A DNA stretch of 64,000 nucleotides from Chitinimonas sp. BJYL2 (lineage in GTDB: Bacteria > Pseudomonadota > Gammaproteobacteria > Burkholderiales > Chitinimonadaceae). Positions within the stretch are counted from its first letter, which is position 1. Every line of letters starts with the position of its first letter. The stretch is from positions 248,001 through 312,000 of the forward strand of contig NZ_JANZKW010000001.1 in the NCBI RefSeq assembly GCF_027257935.1. Reading direction: 5' to 3'. Shown here piece after piece: positions 26,944 through 36,097 of this stretch. A program made the translations under genes and the position numbers. The notes below the pieces were generated by a model, which made no database searches, had not been told where the DNA came from, and was given only the letters and a program-made list of their open reading frames with translations.

Positions 26944-27483
26944 TCAGCGTGCGCCAGTGGCGAGCATGGGCCGGAGTTTGGCCATCAGCTCCGGGGCATC
27001 CGGTTCGGTGGGTGTGCTGTAGGCGTAGACGGTCTGGCCATCGGGCGCGATGAGGTATTTCTGGAAATTCCACTTGGGCGCCTGTCCCGTGGCTTTGGCC
27101 AGTGCCTTGAAGAATGGATTGGCCGTGTCGCCCCGTACGCTCGATGCCTCGACCATGGGGAATTCCACAAAATAGGTCAGCTTGCAGAACTCGGCGATCT
27201 CCGCGTTGGAGGCAAGCTCCTGCTTGAAGTCATTGGACGGAAAGCCCACTACCGTGAGCCCCTGCGCCTTGTACTGCTTGTACATGGCTTCGAGCTTTTC
27301 AAACTGGCGCGTGTAGCCGCACTTGCTGGCCGTGTTCACAACGATGATGGGCTTGCCGGCCAGGCTGCATAAATCCAGCGGTTTGCCCTGCAGGGTTTTG
27401 AAACTGTGTTGCAACAAGGGTGGGCAGGCTGCCAGCGCACCCAGCGGTGACAACAACAGGAACAAGGCGGCGAGACGGGACAT
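26944..27483 (-). CDS. Glutathione peroxidase-family protein, exported
   Basis: 179 aa from ATG 27483 with GGAG upstream; the reading to 27492 uses a GTG. A signal peptide precedes the domain (LAALFLLLSPLGALAA, with Cys20 next), so it is periplasmic or, less likely, a lipoprotein. The peroxidatic Cys55 is in NTASKCGYTRQF, and the Trp/Asn pair is in KWNFQKYLI. The position that is Gln in animal enzymes (NQF) is Asp85 here (FPSNDF), as in many bacterial members, so thioredoxin may be the real reductant. It would detoxify peroxides at the envelope and is probably in one operon with the renalase-like gene. Confidence 0.88.
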   Translation of the reverse strand: MSRLAALFLLLSPLGALAACPPLLQHSFKTLQGKPLDLCSLAGKPIIVVNTASKCGYTRQFEKLEAMYKQYKAQGLTVVGFPSNDFKQELASNAEIAEFCKLTYFVEFPMVEASSVRGDTANPFFKALAKATGQAPKWNFQKYLIAPDGQTVYAYSTPTEPDAPELMAKLRPMLATGAR

Positions 27484-27559
27484 GGCAGGCACTCCGGCAG
27501 AATACGGGCCATGCTAGCCCTCGCCCCGAGCAGCGTCAAAATTCCGGGCTTCGTTCAGC

Positions 27560-28315
27560 CTAGGCGCTCAGTTCACGCGCCAGCTGCATCAGGCGAGGCG
27601 CAATGTCGGCACGCCAGCTGGCTTCATCCAGCCGGTAAGCCGGGCCGCTGCAATTGATGGCCATCGCTGGGCTGCTGCCGGGGATCGGCACGGCCACCGC
27701 ATAGATATCGGGCTCGAACTCGCCAAACGACGCGCAGAAGCCGTCATGTCGGTAGGCCGCCAAGGCTTGCTGCAAGCGCGCTTGCAATGCCGGCCAGGCA
27801 GTCGCGTTCTGTGCAGCCAGCGCCGCATCCAGTTCGGCACGGTCAGTGGCTGCCATGTTGGCGTAAAGTGCCCGACCGATGGCGGTGCTGGCCAGCGGTA
27901 CCGTCGAGCCCACCTCCAGGCGTATGCCCACGCGGGCTGGGGAGCGGCAGGTCTCCACATAGACCACGCGCAGATCCTGGCGCACGCCCAGCGTCACCGA
28001 CAAACCGGTTTCTTCCGACAAACGCCGCATCGGTTCACGCGCACGCTCCCGCAAGTCCAGTCCGCTCAGCGCGGCAAAACCCAGCGTGAGCACCGCGGGT
28101 GCAGGCCGGTACTTGCCCGATTCGTCCTGGCTCAGGTAGCCCAGCTGACAAAGCGTGTAGGTGAGCCGCGATACCGTGGACTTGGGCAGCTGGCAGCGCT
28201 GCGCCAGTTCGGTATTGCCCAAGGCCCTATCCCCGGCCTGAAAGGCGGCCAGGACATCCAGCCCACGTGCCAGCGCGGTGACGAACAAACGGTCATCCTG
28301 ATGTGCATCGCTCAT
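27560..28315 (-). CDS. IclR-family transcriptional regulator
   Basis: 251 aa from ATG 28315, whose ATG overlaps the eamA stop as ATGA. The N-terminal winged HTH (about 8-70) reads ALGNTELAQRCQLPKSTVSRLTYTL, and the effector domain has VYVETCRSPARVGIRLEVGS and PLASTAIGRALYA, typical of IclR. Translation is coupled to the EamA transporter upstream. The divergent promoter region holds two IclR-type palindromes, so it probably regulates both its own operon and gcdH. The effector is unknown; glutarate or a related acid would fit the neighbourhood. Confidence 0.92.
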   Translation of the reverse strand: MSDAHQDDRLFVTALARGLDVLAAFQAGDRALGNTELAQRCQLPKSTVSRLTYTLCQLGYLSQDESGKYRPAPAVLTLGFAALSGLDLRERAREPMRRLSEETGLSVTLGVRQDLRVVYVETCRSPARVGIRLEVGSTVPLASTAIGRALYANMAATDRAELDAALAAQNATAWPALQARLQQALAAYRHDGFCASFGEFEPDIYAVAVPIPGSSPAMAINCSGPAYRLDEASWRADIAPRLMQLARELSA

Positions 28316-29202
28316 GCTGCCCGCCCCTTGGGTTCGATGATCACGATCGCGATACCCACCACCAGCAGGCCCGCCCCGGCCCAGAAGGCTTGCGTTGGCA
28401 ACTCGGCAAACCAGAGCCAACCGACCAGCGGACTGAACAGCAGCAAGGAGAAGCTGCCTGCCTCCACCGCCGAGGCATCCCCCACCTTGTAAGCCTGGAT
28501 GTAGGCGAAATACACCCCCATGGTCGACAAGCCCAACAAGGGCAGCAAGTACCAGGACTCGGGCGGCGGCATGGGCAGGTAAAAGCCGCACAGCAGGCCA
28601 AACACGACCCAGTTGGTCACATAACTCCACCAGACGATGGTGGCTGATGGCTCAGTCGTGCCCATTTTCTTGAGCACTACCCCCAGCAGGGCTTCGGAAA
28701 GCGCGCACAGCAAGGCCACCAGCGACGCGAACTGGAAGGTATCTGCACCGGGCCGGAGGATGGCCAGCACGCCGCCAAAGCCAATACCCACACCCAGCCA
28801 ACGCGACCAGTGGGCACGTTCACCCAGCAGCCATACGCCCAGCGGCAACATGAACAGCGCGGCTGTCATCAGCAGCGCATTGGTCTCGGCCAGCGGCAGG
28901 CGGGTAACGGCATAGGCTGCGGTGTAGGAGGAGGTGGCGATAAAGACACCGCGCACCAGATGCAGCTTGGGTTGGCGTGTCATCACCAGCCGCCCGCGCG
29001 TGAGCAGCACAAAGGGCAAGAGCATCAGCAGCACGATATTGGCGCGCAGGAATACCAACGCCTCGGCATCGTAGCCATAAGCACCCATCGCCTTGGTAGC
29101 GGCGTTCATGGTGGCCCAGCTGGCCATGGCCAGAATGACGAAAGCCACGCCGCGGGTATTGCCGGCCAGGCCCTCCCACCCGGATATCAATCGTTTCAAC
29201 AC
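28312..29202 (-). CDS. EamA-family (DMT) transporter
   Basis: 296 aa with a GTG start at 29202 preceded by AAGGA. It has ten hydrophobic segments in two EamA repeats, the first starting [20 protein letters not shown] and the second [20 protein letters not shown]. Conserved features include [20 protein letters not shown] and [19 protein letters not shown] proteins export or import small metabolites across the inner membrane; the substrate is unknown but may belong to the amine/dicarboxylate pathway across the divergent promoter. It is coupled to the IclR gene by a 4-bp overlap. Confidence 0.88.
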   Translation of the reverse strand: MLKRLISGWEGLAGNTRGVAFVILAMASWATMNAATKAMGAYGYDAEALVFLRANIVLLMLLPFVLLTRGRLVMTRQPKLHLVRGVFIATSSYTAAYAVTRLPLAETNALLMTAALFMLPLGVWLLGERAHWSRWLGVGIGFGGVLAILRPGADTFQFASLVALLCALSEALLGVVLKKMGTTEPSATIVWWSYVTNWVVFGLLCGFYLPMPPPESWYLLPLLGLSTMGVYFAYIQAYKVGDASAVEAGSFSLLLFSPLVGWLWFAELPTQAFWAGAGLLVVGIAIVIIEPKGRAA

Positions 29203-29265
29203 ATCATCCTTTGGATACCAGCCGATGGTCTGCCTTTACAAGCAGTCCCGCTCGCCGGTAAGCTG

Positions 29266-29302
29266 TTTCGCATTGCAGAATTATGTTCCGCATTGCGGAA
29301 CA
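29266..29302. promoter_or_regulatory. Pair of IclR-type operator palindromes
   Basis: TGTTCCGCATTGCGGAACA (29284-29302) is a perfect 19-bp palindrome around a central T. TTTCGCATTGCAGAA (29266-29280) is an imperfect second copy with its centre 20 bp away, two helical turns. Such TTCCGCAnTGCGGAA sites are typical of IclR regulators. The pair lies between eamA-iclR and gcdH, ending 54 bp before the gcdH start. Confidence 0.75.
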
Positions 29303-29355
29303 AGACAAGCCAGACCGCCGCCGCAGATCGCGGCCCAACCGACCGGAGAAACTTC

Positions 29356-30534
29356 ATGGCCAAGCCGCACTTCCAATGGGATGACGCTCTGCTGCTCGAC
29401 GAACAGCTGTCCGACGAAGAACGCATGATTCGCGACGCCGCGCGCGACTACTGCCAGGGCAAACTGCTGCCTCGCGTGCTCGAGGCCAACCGCCACGAGC
29501 ATTTCGACCGCGAGATCATGAGCGAGCTCGGTGAGCTGGGCCTGCTGGGTTCCACCATCCACGGCTATGGTTGCGCCGGTGCAGGCTACGTTTCCTACGG
29601 TCTGGTTGCGCGTGAAGTCGAGCGTGTGGATAGCGGTTACCGCTCGGCCATGAGCGTGCAATCGAGCCTGGTCATGTACCCGATCTACGCTTACGGCTCC
29701 GAAGCACAGAAACAAAAATACCTGCCCAAGCTGGCCACCGGCGAATGGGTGGGTTGCTTTGGCCTGACCGAGCCGAACCACGGCTCCGACCCCGGCAGCA
29801 TGATCACCCGTGCCCGCAAGGTGGATGGCGGCTACAGCCTCAGCGGTGCCAAGATGTGGATCACCAATTCGCCCATCGCCGATGTGTTCGTGGTGTGGGC
29901 CAAGGACGACGCCGGCGATATCCGCGGCTTCGTGCTCGAAAAAGGCATGAAGGGTCTGAGCGCCCCCAAGATCGAAGGCAAGTTCAGCCTGCGCGCCAGC
30001 ATTACCGGCGAGATCGTCATGGACGAAGTGTTCGTGCCCGAAGAGAACATGTTCCCGGAAGTGAAGGGCCTCAAAGGCCCGTTCGGCTGTCTTAACAAAG
30101 CACGCTATGGCATTGCCTGGGGTGCGATGGGCGCCGCCGAGTTCTGCTGGCACAGCGCCCGCCAGTACACGCTCGATCGCCACCAGTTCGGCCGCCCGCT
30201 GGCCGCCAACCAGATCATCCAGCTCAAACTTGCGAACATGCAGACCGAAATCTCCCTGGGTCTGCAAGCCGCTTTGCGCGTTGGCCGCCTGATGGACGAA
30301 GACCGCGCCGCGCCCGAGATGATCAGCCTGATCAAGCGCAACAACTGCGGCAAGGCACTCGACATTGCCCGCGTCAGCCGCGACATGCACGGCGGCAACG
30401 GCATCAGCGACGAATACGGCGTGATCCGCCACGTAATGAACCTGGAAGCCGTAAACACCTACGAAGGCACGCACGACGTGCACGCGCTGATCCTGGGCCG
30501 CGCACAGACGGGCATTGCCGCATTTGGTGCGTGA
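29356..30534 (+). CDS. gcdH: Glutaryl-CoA dehydrogenase
   Basis: 392 aa from ATG 29356 with GGAG upstream; long upstream in-frame codons are rejected. It oxidises and decarboxylates glutaryl-CoA to crotonyl-CoA, the last specific step of lysine/glutarate catabolism. It is an acyl-CoA dehydrogenase with [54 protein letters not shown] and the catalytic Glu370 in [20 protein letters not shown], which is specific to GcdH. The next gene, a CoA-transferase, is 193 bp downstream. It is likely controlled by the IclR protein through the two palindromes upstream. Confidence 0.96.
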   Translation: MAKPHFQWDDALLLDEQLSDEERMIRDAARDYCQGKLLPRVLEANRHEHFDREIMSELGELGLLGSTIHGYGCAGAGYVSYGLVAREVERVDSGYRSAMSVQSSLVMYPIYAYGSEAQKQKYLPKLATGEWVGCFGLTEPNHGSDPGSMITRARKVDGGYSLSGAKMWITNSPIADVFVVWAKDDAGDIRGFVLEKGMKGLSAPKIEGKFSLRASITGEIVMDEVFVPEENMFPEVKGLKGPFGCLNKARYGIAWGAMGAAEFCWHSARQYTLDRHQFGRPLAANQIIQLKLANMQTEISLGLQAALRVGRLMDEDRAAPEMISLIKRNNCGKALDIARVSRDMHGGNGISDEYGVIRHVMNLEAVNTYEGTHDVHALILGRAQTGIAAFGA

Positions 30535-30727
30535 TTCCAATCAAGGCATGAAATTCAAACCTTGAAACACCGCGGGCACTGAGCACACAGCGGGCAACAG
30601 GGAACCCAAGCCTGAACCAGACCAAGATACAAACGGTTCATGCTGCTCACCCTGTGCCTGCTCCGTGCGCACTGTGCCCTTCGTGTTTCGGGGCTGGGGT
30701 TTTACGCCGCAATCCAGGCGACTCTCG

Positions 30728-31882
30728 ATGTCTGCACTTTCCCACCTCCGCGTCCTCGACCTCTCCCGCGTGCTGGCCGGCCCCTGGGCCACCCAGCAAC
30801 TGGCCGATATGGGCGCCACCGTCATCAAGATCGAAAAGCCCGATGGCGGCGACGACACCCGCGGTTGGGGTCCACCGTTCCTCAAGGATCGTGACGGCCA
30901 GCCCACGCGCGAATCCGCTTACTACCTGTGCGCCAATCGCGGCAAACAATCGGTCGCCATCGACATGGCCAGCCCCGAGGGCCAAGCGCAGCTGCATGAG
31001 CTGGTCAAAAGCTGCGATGTGGTGGTCGAGAACTTCAAGGTGGGCGGTCTCAAGAAATACGGGCTCGATTACGCCACGCTGAGCGCCATCAAACCTGATC
31101 TCGTCTATTGCTCGATTACCGGCTTTGGCCAGCAAGGCCCGCGCGCGGATCAAGCGGGTTACGACTTCATGATCCAGGGTCTGGGCGGGCTGATGAGCAT
31201 TACGGGTGAACAACACGGCGAACCGCAAAAGGTCGGCGTGGCCGTCACCGATCTGTTCACCGGCATGTATGCCACCGTCGCCATCCTTGCCGCACTGGCG
31301 CATCGTGATCGCACAGGTATCGGCCAGCATATCGATCTGGCGCTGTTTGATTGCCAACTGGCCATGCTGGCCAATGTGGCGTCCAACTATCTGGTCGGCG
31401 GTGTCAATCCGCCACGCTACGGCAATGCCCACGCCAATATCGTGCCTTACCAGGCTTTTCCCGCCAGCGATGGGCATGTGATCGTGGCCGTGGGCAACGA
31501 CGGCCAGTTCGCCCGCTTTGCCGAGCTGTGCGGCCATGCCGAATGGGCGTCCGACGCACGCTTCGCCACCAACAAAGCCCGCGTGGAAAACCGCACTGCG
31601 CTGGTGCCGCTGATTGAAGCCGCCTTGATCCAGCAGCCACGCGCACACTGGATTGCCGGCATGGAAAGCGCCGGCATTCCCGGCGGGCCGATCAATACGA
31701 TTCCCGAAGCGCTGGCCGAGCCACAAGCCGTGGCGCGCGGCAGCGTCGTGGATATTCCCCACCCGCTCGGCAGCGTGCGCATGGTCGCCAACCCGATCAA
31801 GTTCTCCAGAACGCCGATCCGCTACGACGCCCCGCCCCCGATGCTGGGCGAACACACGCAGCACATACTGGCCCGTGACTAA
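30728..31882 (+). CDS. gcdG: Family III CoA-transferase (CaiB/BaiF), probably glutarate CoA-transferase
   Basis: 384 aa from ATG 30728; the longer reading from 30665 is not conserved. Family III features include LRVLDLSRVLAGPWATQQLADMG at the start, CANRGKQSVAIDM, and RADQAGYDFMIQGLGGLM, whose Asp is the CoA-thioester nucleophile. Next to gcdH such enzymes (GcdG, human SUGCT) move CoA from succinyl-CoA to glutarate, so this assignment rests on context as well as family. The start of the next gene is 3 bp after its stop, placing it at the head of a tight operon. Confidence 0.85.
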   Translation: MSALSHLRVLDLSRVLAGPWATQQLADMGATVIKIEKPDGGDDTRGWGPPFLKDRDGQPTRESAYYLCANRGKQSVAIDMASPEGQAQLHELVKSCDVVVENFKVGGLKKYGLDYATLSAIKPDLVYCSITGFGQQGPRADQAGYDFMIQGLGGLMSITGEQHGEPQKVGVAVTDLFTGMYATVAILAALAHRDRTGIGQHIDLALFDCQLAMLANVASNYLVGGVNPPRYGNAHANIVPYQAFPASDGHVIVAVGNDGQFARFAELCGHAEWASDARFATNKARVENRTALVPLIEAALIQQPRAHWIAGMESAGIPGGPINTIPEALAEPQAVARGSVVDIPHPLGSVRMVANPIKFSRTPIRYDAPPPMLGEHTQHILARD

Positions 31883-31885
31883 ACC

Positions 31886-33175
31886 ATGTCGCTGAACGCC
31901 CGCCTGCAGCCGTATCCCGCCAGCTACTACGCCGCCAGCGTGGCCGACGCGCCTTTGCGCCCGGCCTTGCACGGCGAGGTGCAGGCCGACGTGTGTGTTG
32001 TCGGTGCGGGCTATACCGGCCTGTACACCGCGCTGCGGCTAGCCGAGGCCGGCAAGCGGGTGGTCATGCTCGACGCCAGCCGCGTGGGCTGGGGTGCATC
32101 GGGCCGTAATGGCGGGCAAGCGATACTCGGTTTTTCATGCGACATGCCGCCCATCGAGGCGCAGCTGGGCCGCGATGAGGCGATGCAGATCTGGCAGCTG
32201 GTGCGCGACGCCGCCGGCGAAATCCGCCAGCGCATCGCCCGCCATCAGATCGATTGCGACTGGCAGGACGGCCATCTGTGGACCGCGGTGTTGCCGCGCC
32301 GCGTCAAGCTACTGACCGACTGGCAGCAGGAGGCCAGCGAACACTGGGGCTACACCGGCCTGCAGTTCATCCCCAAGCACGACCTTGGTAACTGGGTCGA
32401 TAGCCCGCGCTACCAAGCCGCGCTGTACGACCCCGAAGCCGGTCACCTGCATCCGCTCAAGTACGCGCTGGGTCTGGCCGCGGCGGCCGAGGCGATGGGC
32501 GTGGTCATCCATGAGCACAGCCCGGCCATCCGCCACACGCAGCAGGGTAATCAGGTCATCATCGACACCGAAAACGGCCGCGTGCGCGCCGATGCGCTGG
32601 TGCTCGCCGCCAATGTGTACCTAGGCGATCTGGACCGCGAACGCTCGCGCCGGATTTTGCCGGTAGGCACCTTCATGGTCGCCACCGAGCCGCTGGGTGA
32701 GCGCGGCGCCAAGCTCGTACCCAGCCGCGCCTGCGTGACCGACAACCAGTTCGTGCTCGATTATTTCCGCCTGAGCAGCGATGGCCGTCTGCTGTTCGGC
32801 GGTGGCTGCACCTACCTGGGCGGCATGCCGCGCGATATCAAGGCAGCCATGCGCCCCTCGCTGGATCGCGTGTTCCCGCAGCTCAAGGACGTAAAGCTCG
32901 ACTACGGCTGGGGCGGACTCATCGACTGCACGATGCGCCGTACGCCCGACTTCGGCCAGCGCGGCAATGTGTGTTGGGCTCAAGGTTTCTCGGGCCACGG
33001 CGTGATCCCCACCTGCGTGGCCGGCCGCGTGCTCGCCAGCGCGATACTGGGCGATGACAGCCATCTGCGCCGCTTCATGAAGCTCAGCAACCCGCCGCTG
33101 CCAGGCGGCCGTTGGTTGGCCGGGCCAATGGAAGCTGCGGGCAAAACGTGGTATCGCTTGCGAGACTTGTTCTGA
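31886..33175 (+). CDS. puuB: Gamma-glutamylputrescine oxidase-like FAD oxidoreductase (PuuB type)
   Basis: 429 aa, the size of PuuB. The start YPASYYAASVAD and VCVVGAGYTGLYTALRLAEAG (FAD-binding GxGxxG), VGWGASGRNGGQAILGFS, and the C-terminal WAQGFSGHGVIPTCVAGRVL are PuuB/DAO-family hallmarks. PuuB oxidises gamma-glutamylputrescine to the aldehyde in the Puu pathway. The glutamate-polyamine ligase gene (puuA-like) four genes on supports that role; another glutamylated amine is possible. The last base of its TGA stop is the first of the next gene's ATG. Confidence 0.85.
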   Translation: MSLNARLQPYPASYYAASVADAPLRPALHGEVQADVCVVGAGYTGLYTALRLAEAGKRVVMLDASRVGWGASGRNGGQAILGFSCDMPPIEAQLGRDEAMQIWQLVRDAAGEIRQRIARHQIDCDWQDGHLWTAVLPRRVKLLTDWQQEASEHWGYTGLQFIPKHDLGNWVDSPRYQAALYDPEAGHLHPLKYALGLAAAAEAMGVVIHEHSPAIRHTQQGNQVIIDTENGRVRADALVLAANVYLGDLDRERSRRILPVGTFMVATEPLGERGAKLVPSRACVTDNQFVLDYFRLSSDGRLLFGGGCTYLGGMPRDIKAAMRPSLDRVFPQLKDVKLDYGWGGLIDCTMRRTPDFGQRGNVCWAQGFSGHGVIPTCVAGRVLASAILGDDSHLRRFMKLSNPPLPGGRWLAGPMEAAGKTWYRLRDLF

Positions 33176-34083
33176 TGAGCCTCGCCATGCGCCAATCCCT
33201 GCTGCTACTCCTCGCCTTGCTGACGCTGCCCGTCTGGGCCGGCAAACAGATCGCCCTGACCTTTGACGACGGCTTCGACCCGCGCAAACAGCCGCAGGCC
33301 GCCGAGTGGAACGCGCAGATACTCGCCACGCTCGACAAGGCCGGCATCAAAAGCCTGCTGCTGCCTAGCGGCAAGAACGTGGACAGCCCGGCGGGTCTGA
33401 CGCTGGTGCGTGCCTGGGGCGAGGCCGGCCATCAGATCGGCAATCACACCTATACGCATCGCGACTATTCCGGGCTCAAGTACAGCCTTGCTGACTTTGA
33501 TGAGGACATGACACGCAACGCCGCGCTGTTCAAGGACATGCCAGGCTGGACGCAGCGCTTCCGTTTTCCGTATTTGAAAGAAGGCGCAACCTCGGGTCGC
33601 CGCGATGGACTGCGTCTCTGGCTGCGCGAGCACGGCTATAAAACGGCCCCGGTAAGCGTGGACGCCAGCGACTGGTACTACGATGAGCGCTTCCTTGCCT
33701 GGCAGGCGCGCCATCCCGACGCCGACCCTGCGCCATTCCGGCAAGCCTATCTCGACCATATCCGTAACCGCGCCGACTACTACCACCAGCTCGGCCAGAA
33801 GGTGGTGGGCCGCGAATTCCCGCATGTTCTGCTGCTGCACACCAATGCCATCAACGCCGCGTTTTTGGGCGACCTGATCGCCATGCTGCGCAAGGAAGGC
33901 TGGTCGTTTGTCTCGGCCGAAACCGCATTCGCCGATCCGCTCTACATGATCGAACCCGATTTCGTCCCCGCCGGGGAAAGTCTGCTGTGGATGCTGGGCA
34001 AGGTACGCCGCCTGCCCGATATGCGCTACCCGGCCGAAGACAGCCGCTACGAAGCGCGTCTGCTCGATGCCGCGGGTCTGTAA
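33175..34083 (+). CDS. Exported polysaccharide deacetylase-family (NodB) protein
   Basis: 302 aa from ATG 33175, with a signal peptide (QSLLLLLALLTLPVWA-GK). The NodB domain shows LTFDDGFDP (Asp31/32), GNHTYTHRDYSG with the two metal-binding His residues, RFRFPYLKEGATSGRR, and a late FPHVLLLHTNAINAAFL. This suggests a metal-dependent N-deacetylase in the periplasm. Its presence in an amine-catabolism operon, coupled at TGATG to the PuuB-like gene, is unusual. It might deacetylate an N-acetylated amine or sugar to feed the pathway; that is inference only. Confidence 0.85.
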   Translation: MSLAMRQSLLLLLALLTLPVWAGKQIALTFDDGFDPRKQPQAAEWNAQILATLDKAGIKSLLLPSGKNVDSPAGLTLVRAWGEAGHQIGNHTYTHRDYSGLKYSLADFDEDMTRNAALFKDMPGWTQRFRFPYLKEGATSGRRDGLRLWLREHGYKTAPVSVDASDWYYDERFLAWQARHPDADPAPFRQAYLDHIRNRADYYHQLGQKVVGREFPHVLLLHTNAINAAFLGDLIAMLRKEGWSFVSAETAFADPLYMIEPDFVPAGESLLWMLGKVRRLPDMRYPAEDSRYEARLLDAAGL

Positions 34084-34093
34084 GTAGATAGCC

Positions 34094-34624
34094 ATGCACG
34101 AAACCATTCTGCACCGCGCCACCTTCAATACCTTGGTTCGCCCCTATCTGGTGCTCTATGTGGCGTTCTTTCTGGTGCTCACCATCGTCGGCATTCCACT
34201 CGCCGTGATCTGGGTATGCGGTGTCGGCCAATGGTGGGCGCGCCACTATTACGACAAGCTCGAATGCGAACTCAGCACGCGCACGCTGCGCTTTCGCAAG
34301 GGCATCCTGTTCCAGGTGGAAAAAACCATCCCGCTGGAAAACATTCAGGATGTGACCTTTATCGAAGGCCCGATCCTGCGTTACTTCCACCTGAGCATGC
34401 TCAAGTTCGAAACCGCCGGGCAGAACGCGCAAATGGCCAGCCAGATGCAGCTGGTCGGCATCATCGATGCCCACGCCTTCCGCCAGCAGATCCTCGCCGC
34501 GCGCGATCAGCTGCGCCACCCTACCCTTGCCGCCCCAAGCGGTGACGATGCACAACTTGTCGCACTCAAACACATTGCCAGCCGTCTCGACGAGATAGCC
34601 CAACTGCTGCGCGAGCGGCACTGA
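34094..34624 (+). CDS. Membrane protein with bacterial PH (bPH2/YdbS-type) domain
   Basis: 176 aa. Two closely spaced hydrophobic segments lie near residues 18-48 (LVLYVAFFLVLTIVGIPLAV and IWVCGVGQW). A PH-like domain follows (about 55-145) with LECELSTRTLRFRKGILFQV and EKTIPLENIQDVTFIEG, as in DUF304/YdbS proteins, and the end is a helical tail. The role is unknown; related domains occur in envelope and stress proteins. It lies 10 bp after the deacetylase gene and 16 bp before the ligase gene, so it is inside the amine operon. Confidence 0.8.
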   Translation: MHETILHRATFNTLVRPYLVLYVAFFLVLTIVGIPLAVIWVCGVGQWWARHYYDKLECELSTRTLRFRKGILFQVEKTIPLENIQDVTFIEGPILRYFHLSMLKFETAGQNAQMASQMQLVGIIDAHAFRQQILAARDQLRHPTLAAPSGDDAQLVALKHIASRLDEIAQLLRERH

Positions 34625-34640
34625 ACCAGCGGAAATCATC

Positions 34641-35987
34641 ATGAAACAGCCAGCCCAAACCACCGATCTGTTCCAGCCCGATACCGTGCGCGAAGTTGAA
34701 TGCCTGGTACCGGATATCAATGGCTATCCACGCGGCAAGGCGCTGCCGGGCAGTGCGTTTGCCAAGGGGCAGGAGCTGCGCCTGTGCCGGGCTGTCGCCA
34801 TCCACACCGCCACGGGCGACTGGGCCGATTACGAGTTCTCGGGGGAGGGTGATCCGGACATGAAGCTGATTCCGGTCATGTCCACACTCAAACCTGTGCC
34901 CTGGGCCAGCCGCCCGCGCGCGCTCTGCATCCACGATTGCATCGACCTCGACGGCCAGCCCACGCCAATTGCGCCGCGCAATGTGCTCAAGAACGTGTTG
35001 TCGGGCTACGCCGTACATGGATGGTCGCCCGTGGTGGCGCCAGAGCTTGAGTTCTATTTGCTCGCCCCGCATACCGACCCTCATCAACCTCTGCAGCCTC
35101 CGACCAACGCTCGCGGGCGTAGCGAAAACGGCCAGCAAGGCTTCGGTTTCATCGGTCTGAACGACCATGCAGCTTTCTGGGATCAGCTCTATGCCGCGCT
35201 CGACGTACTGGGCATCCGCTACGACACCTTCGTGCATGAACTAGGACCGGGCCAGTTCGAAATCAACCTGTGGCACGGCGATGCGGTGGAAGTGGCCGAC
35301 CAGACCTTCCTGTTCAAGTACGCACTCAAGGAAATTGCAGCCCAGCATGGCATGCAGGCCATCTTCATGGCCAAACCCATGGCCGGCCAGCCCGGCAGCG
35401 CCATGCATATCCACCAGAGCGTGGTCGATGCACGCGGCCAGAACATTTTCAGCGGCGCCAATGGTGAATCCACGGCCTTGTTCGAGCACTTCATCGCCGG
35501 CCAACAGCAGGCGATTGCCGAGCTGATGCCGGTGTTCTGCCCCTTTGTGAACAGCTACCGCCGCTTTGCCAAGCACATGGCCGCACCGGTAAACCTGAGC
35601 TGGGGTTACGACAACCGCTCGGTCGGCATCCGCGTCCCGCACGCCGGCCCGGCCGCGCGCCGCGTGGAAAACCGGATTCCCGGCGTGGATGCCAACCCCT
35701 ATCTGGTACTGGCTGCCAGCCTTGCCGCAGGCCTATGGGGCATGCAGCAGCAACTGCGGCCCACTGCGGCCGCCGAAGGCACCGTATTCAACCAGATCAG
35801 CGACGCCCCCACCCTGCCGGGTACGCTGGATGAAGCCCTGGCCCGCATGCGCGCCAGCGCATTGCCCGGGCAGCTGCTGGGTGACACCTTTACCGCATCG
35901 TTCATTGCCGTCAAACAAGTCGAACTCGACAGCTTCTGGGCCGAGATCACGCCGTGGGAGCGGCAGTACCTGACGGCGTTGGCCTAA
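34641..35987 (+). CDS. puuA: Glutamine synthetase-like gamma-glutamyl-polyamine ligase (PuuA type)
   Basis: 448 aa, shorter than housekeeping GlnA. The start is EVECLVPDINGYPRGKALPG. The catalytic domain has VVAPELEFYLL, HELGPGQFEINLWHGDAVE, AIFMAKPMAGQPGSAMHIHQ, YDNRSVGIRVPH and RRVENRIPGVDANPYLVLAA. There is no adenylylation Tyr loop of GlnA type, as is usual for PuuA/GlnT proteins. PuuA joins glutamate to putrescine with ATP, the step before PuuB. With the PuuB-like gene in the same operon the pathway is coherent; whether the amine is putrescine or another amine such as cadaverine is open. Confidence 0.87.
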   Translation: MKQPAQTTDLFQPDTVREVECLVPDINGYPRGKALPGSAFAKGQELRLCRAVAIHTATGDWADYEFSGEGDPDMKLIPVMSTLKPVPWASRPRALCIHDCIDLDGQPTPIAPRNVLKNVLSGYAVHGWSPVVAPELEFYLLAPHTDPHQPLQPPTNARGRSENGQQGFGFIGLNDHAAFWDQLYAALDVLGIRYDTFVHELGPGQFEINLWHGDAVEVADQTFLFKYALKEIAAQHGMQAIFMAKPMAGQPGSAMHIHQSVVDARGQNIFSGANGESTALFEHFIAGQQQAIAELMPVFCPFVNSYRRFAKHMAAPVNLSWGYDNRSVGIRVPHAGPAARRVENRIPGVDANPYLVLAASLAAGLWGMQQQLRPTAAAEGTVFNQISDAPTLPGTLDEALARMRASALPGQLLGDTFTASFIAVKQVELDSFWAEITPWERQYLTALA

Positions 35988-36004
35988 TCAAGAGACGGTA
36001 CGCC

Positions 36005-36096
36005 GTAGGGTGCAATCAGCCCAGCGCATTGCACCTACACCGCTCACACGGCACAACCATTCGGTGCAATGCGGCTTTGCCTTACTGGACCCTCCG
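36005..36096. repeat. Pair of inverted intergenic repeats (GGTGCAAT elements)
   Basis: GTAGGGTGCAAT (36005-36016) and ATTGCACCTAC (36028-36038) form an inverted repeat around an AGCCCAGCG core. A second, degenerate copy in the opposite sense follows (36061-36096) with GGTGCAATGCGGCTTTGCC. It resembles the REP-like GTAGGGTGCAAT elements common between genes in many proteobacteria. It lies between the convergent puuA-like and response-regulator genes and may also end transcription. Confidence 0.5.
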
Positions 36097-36097
36097 G

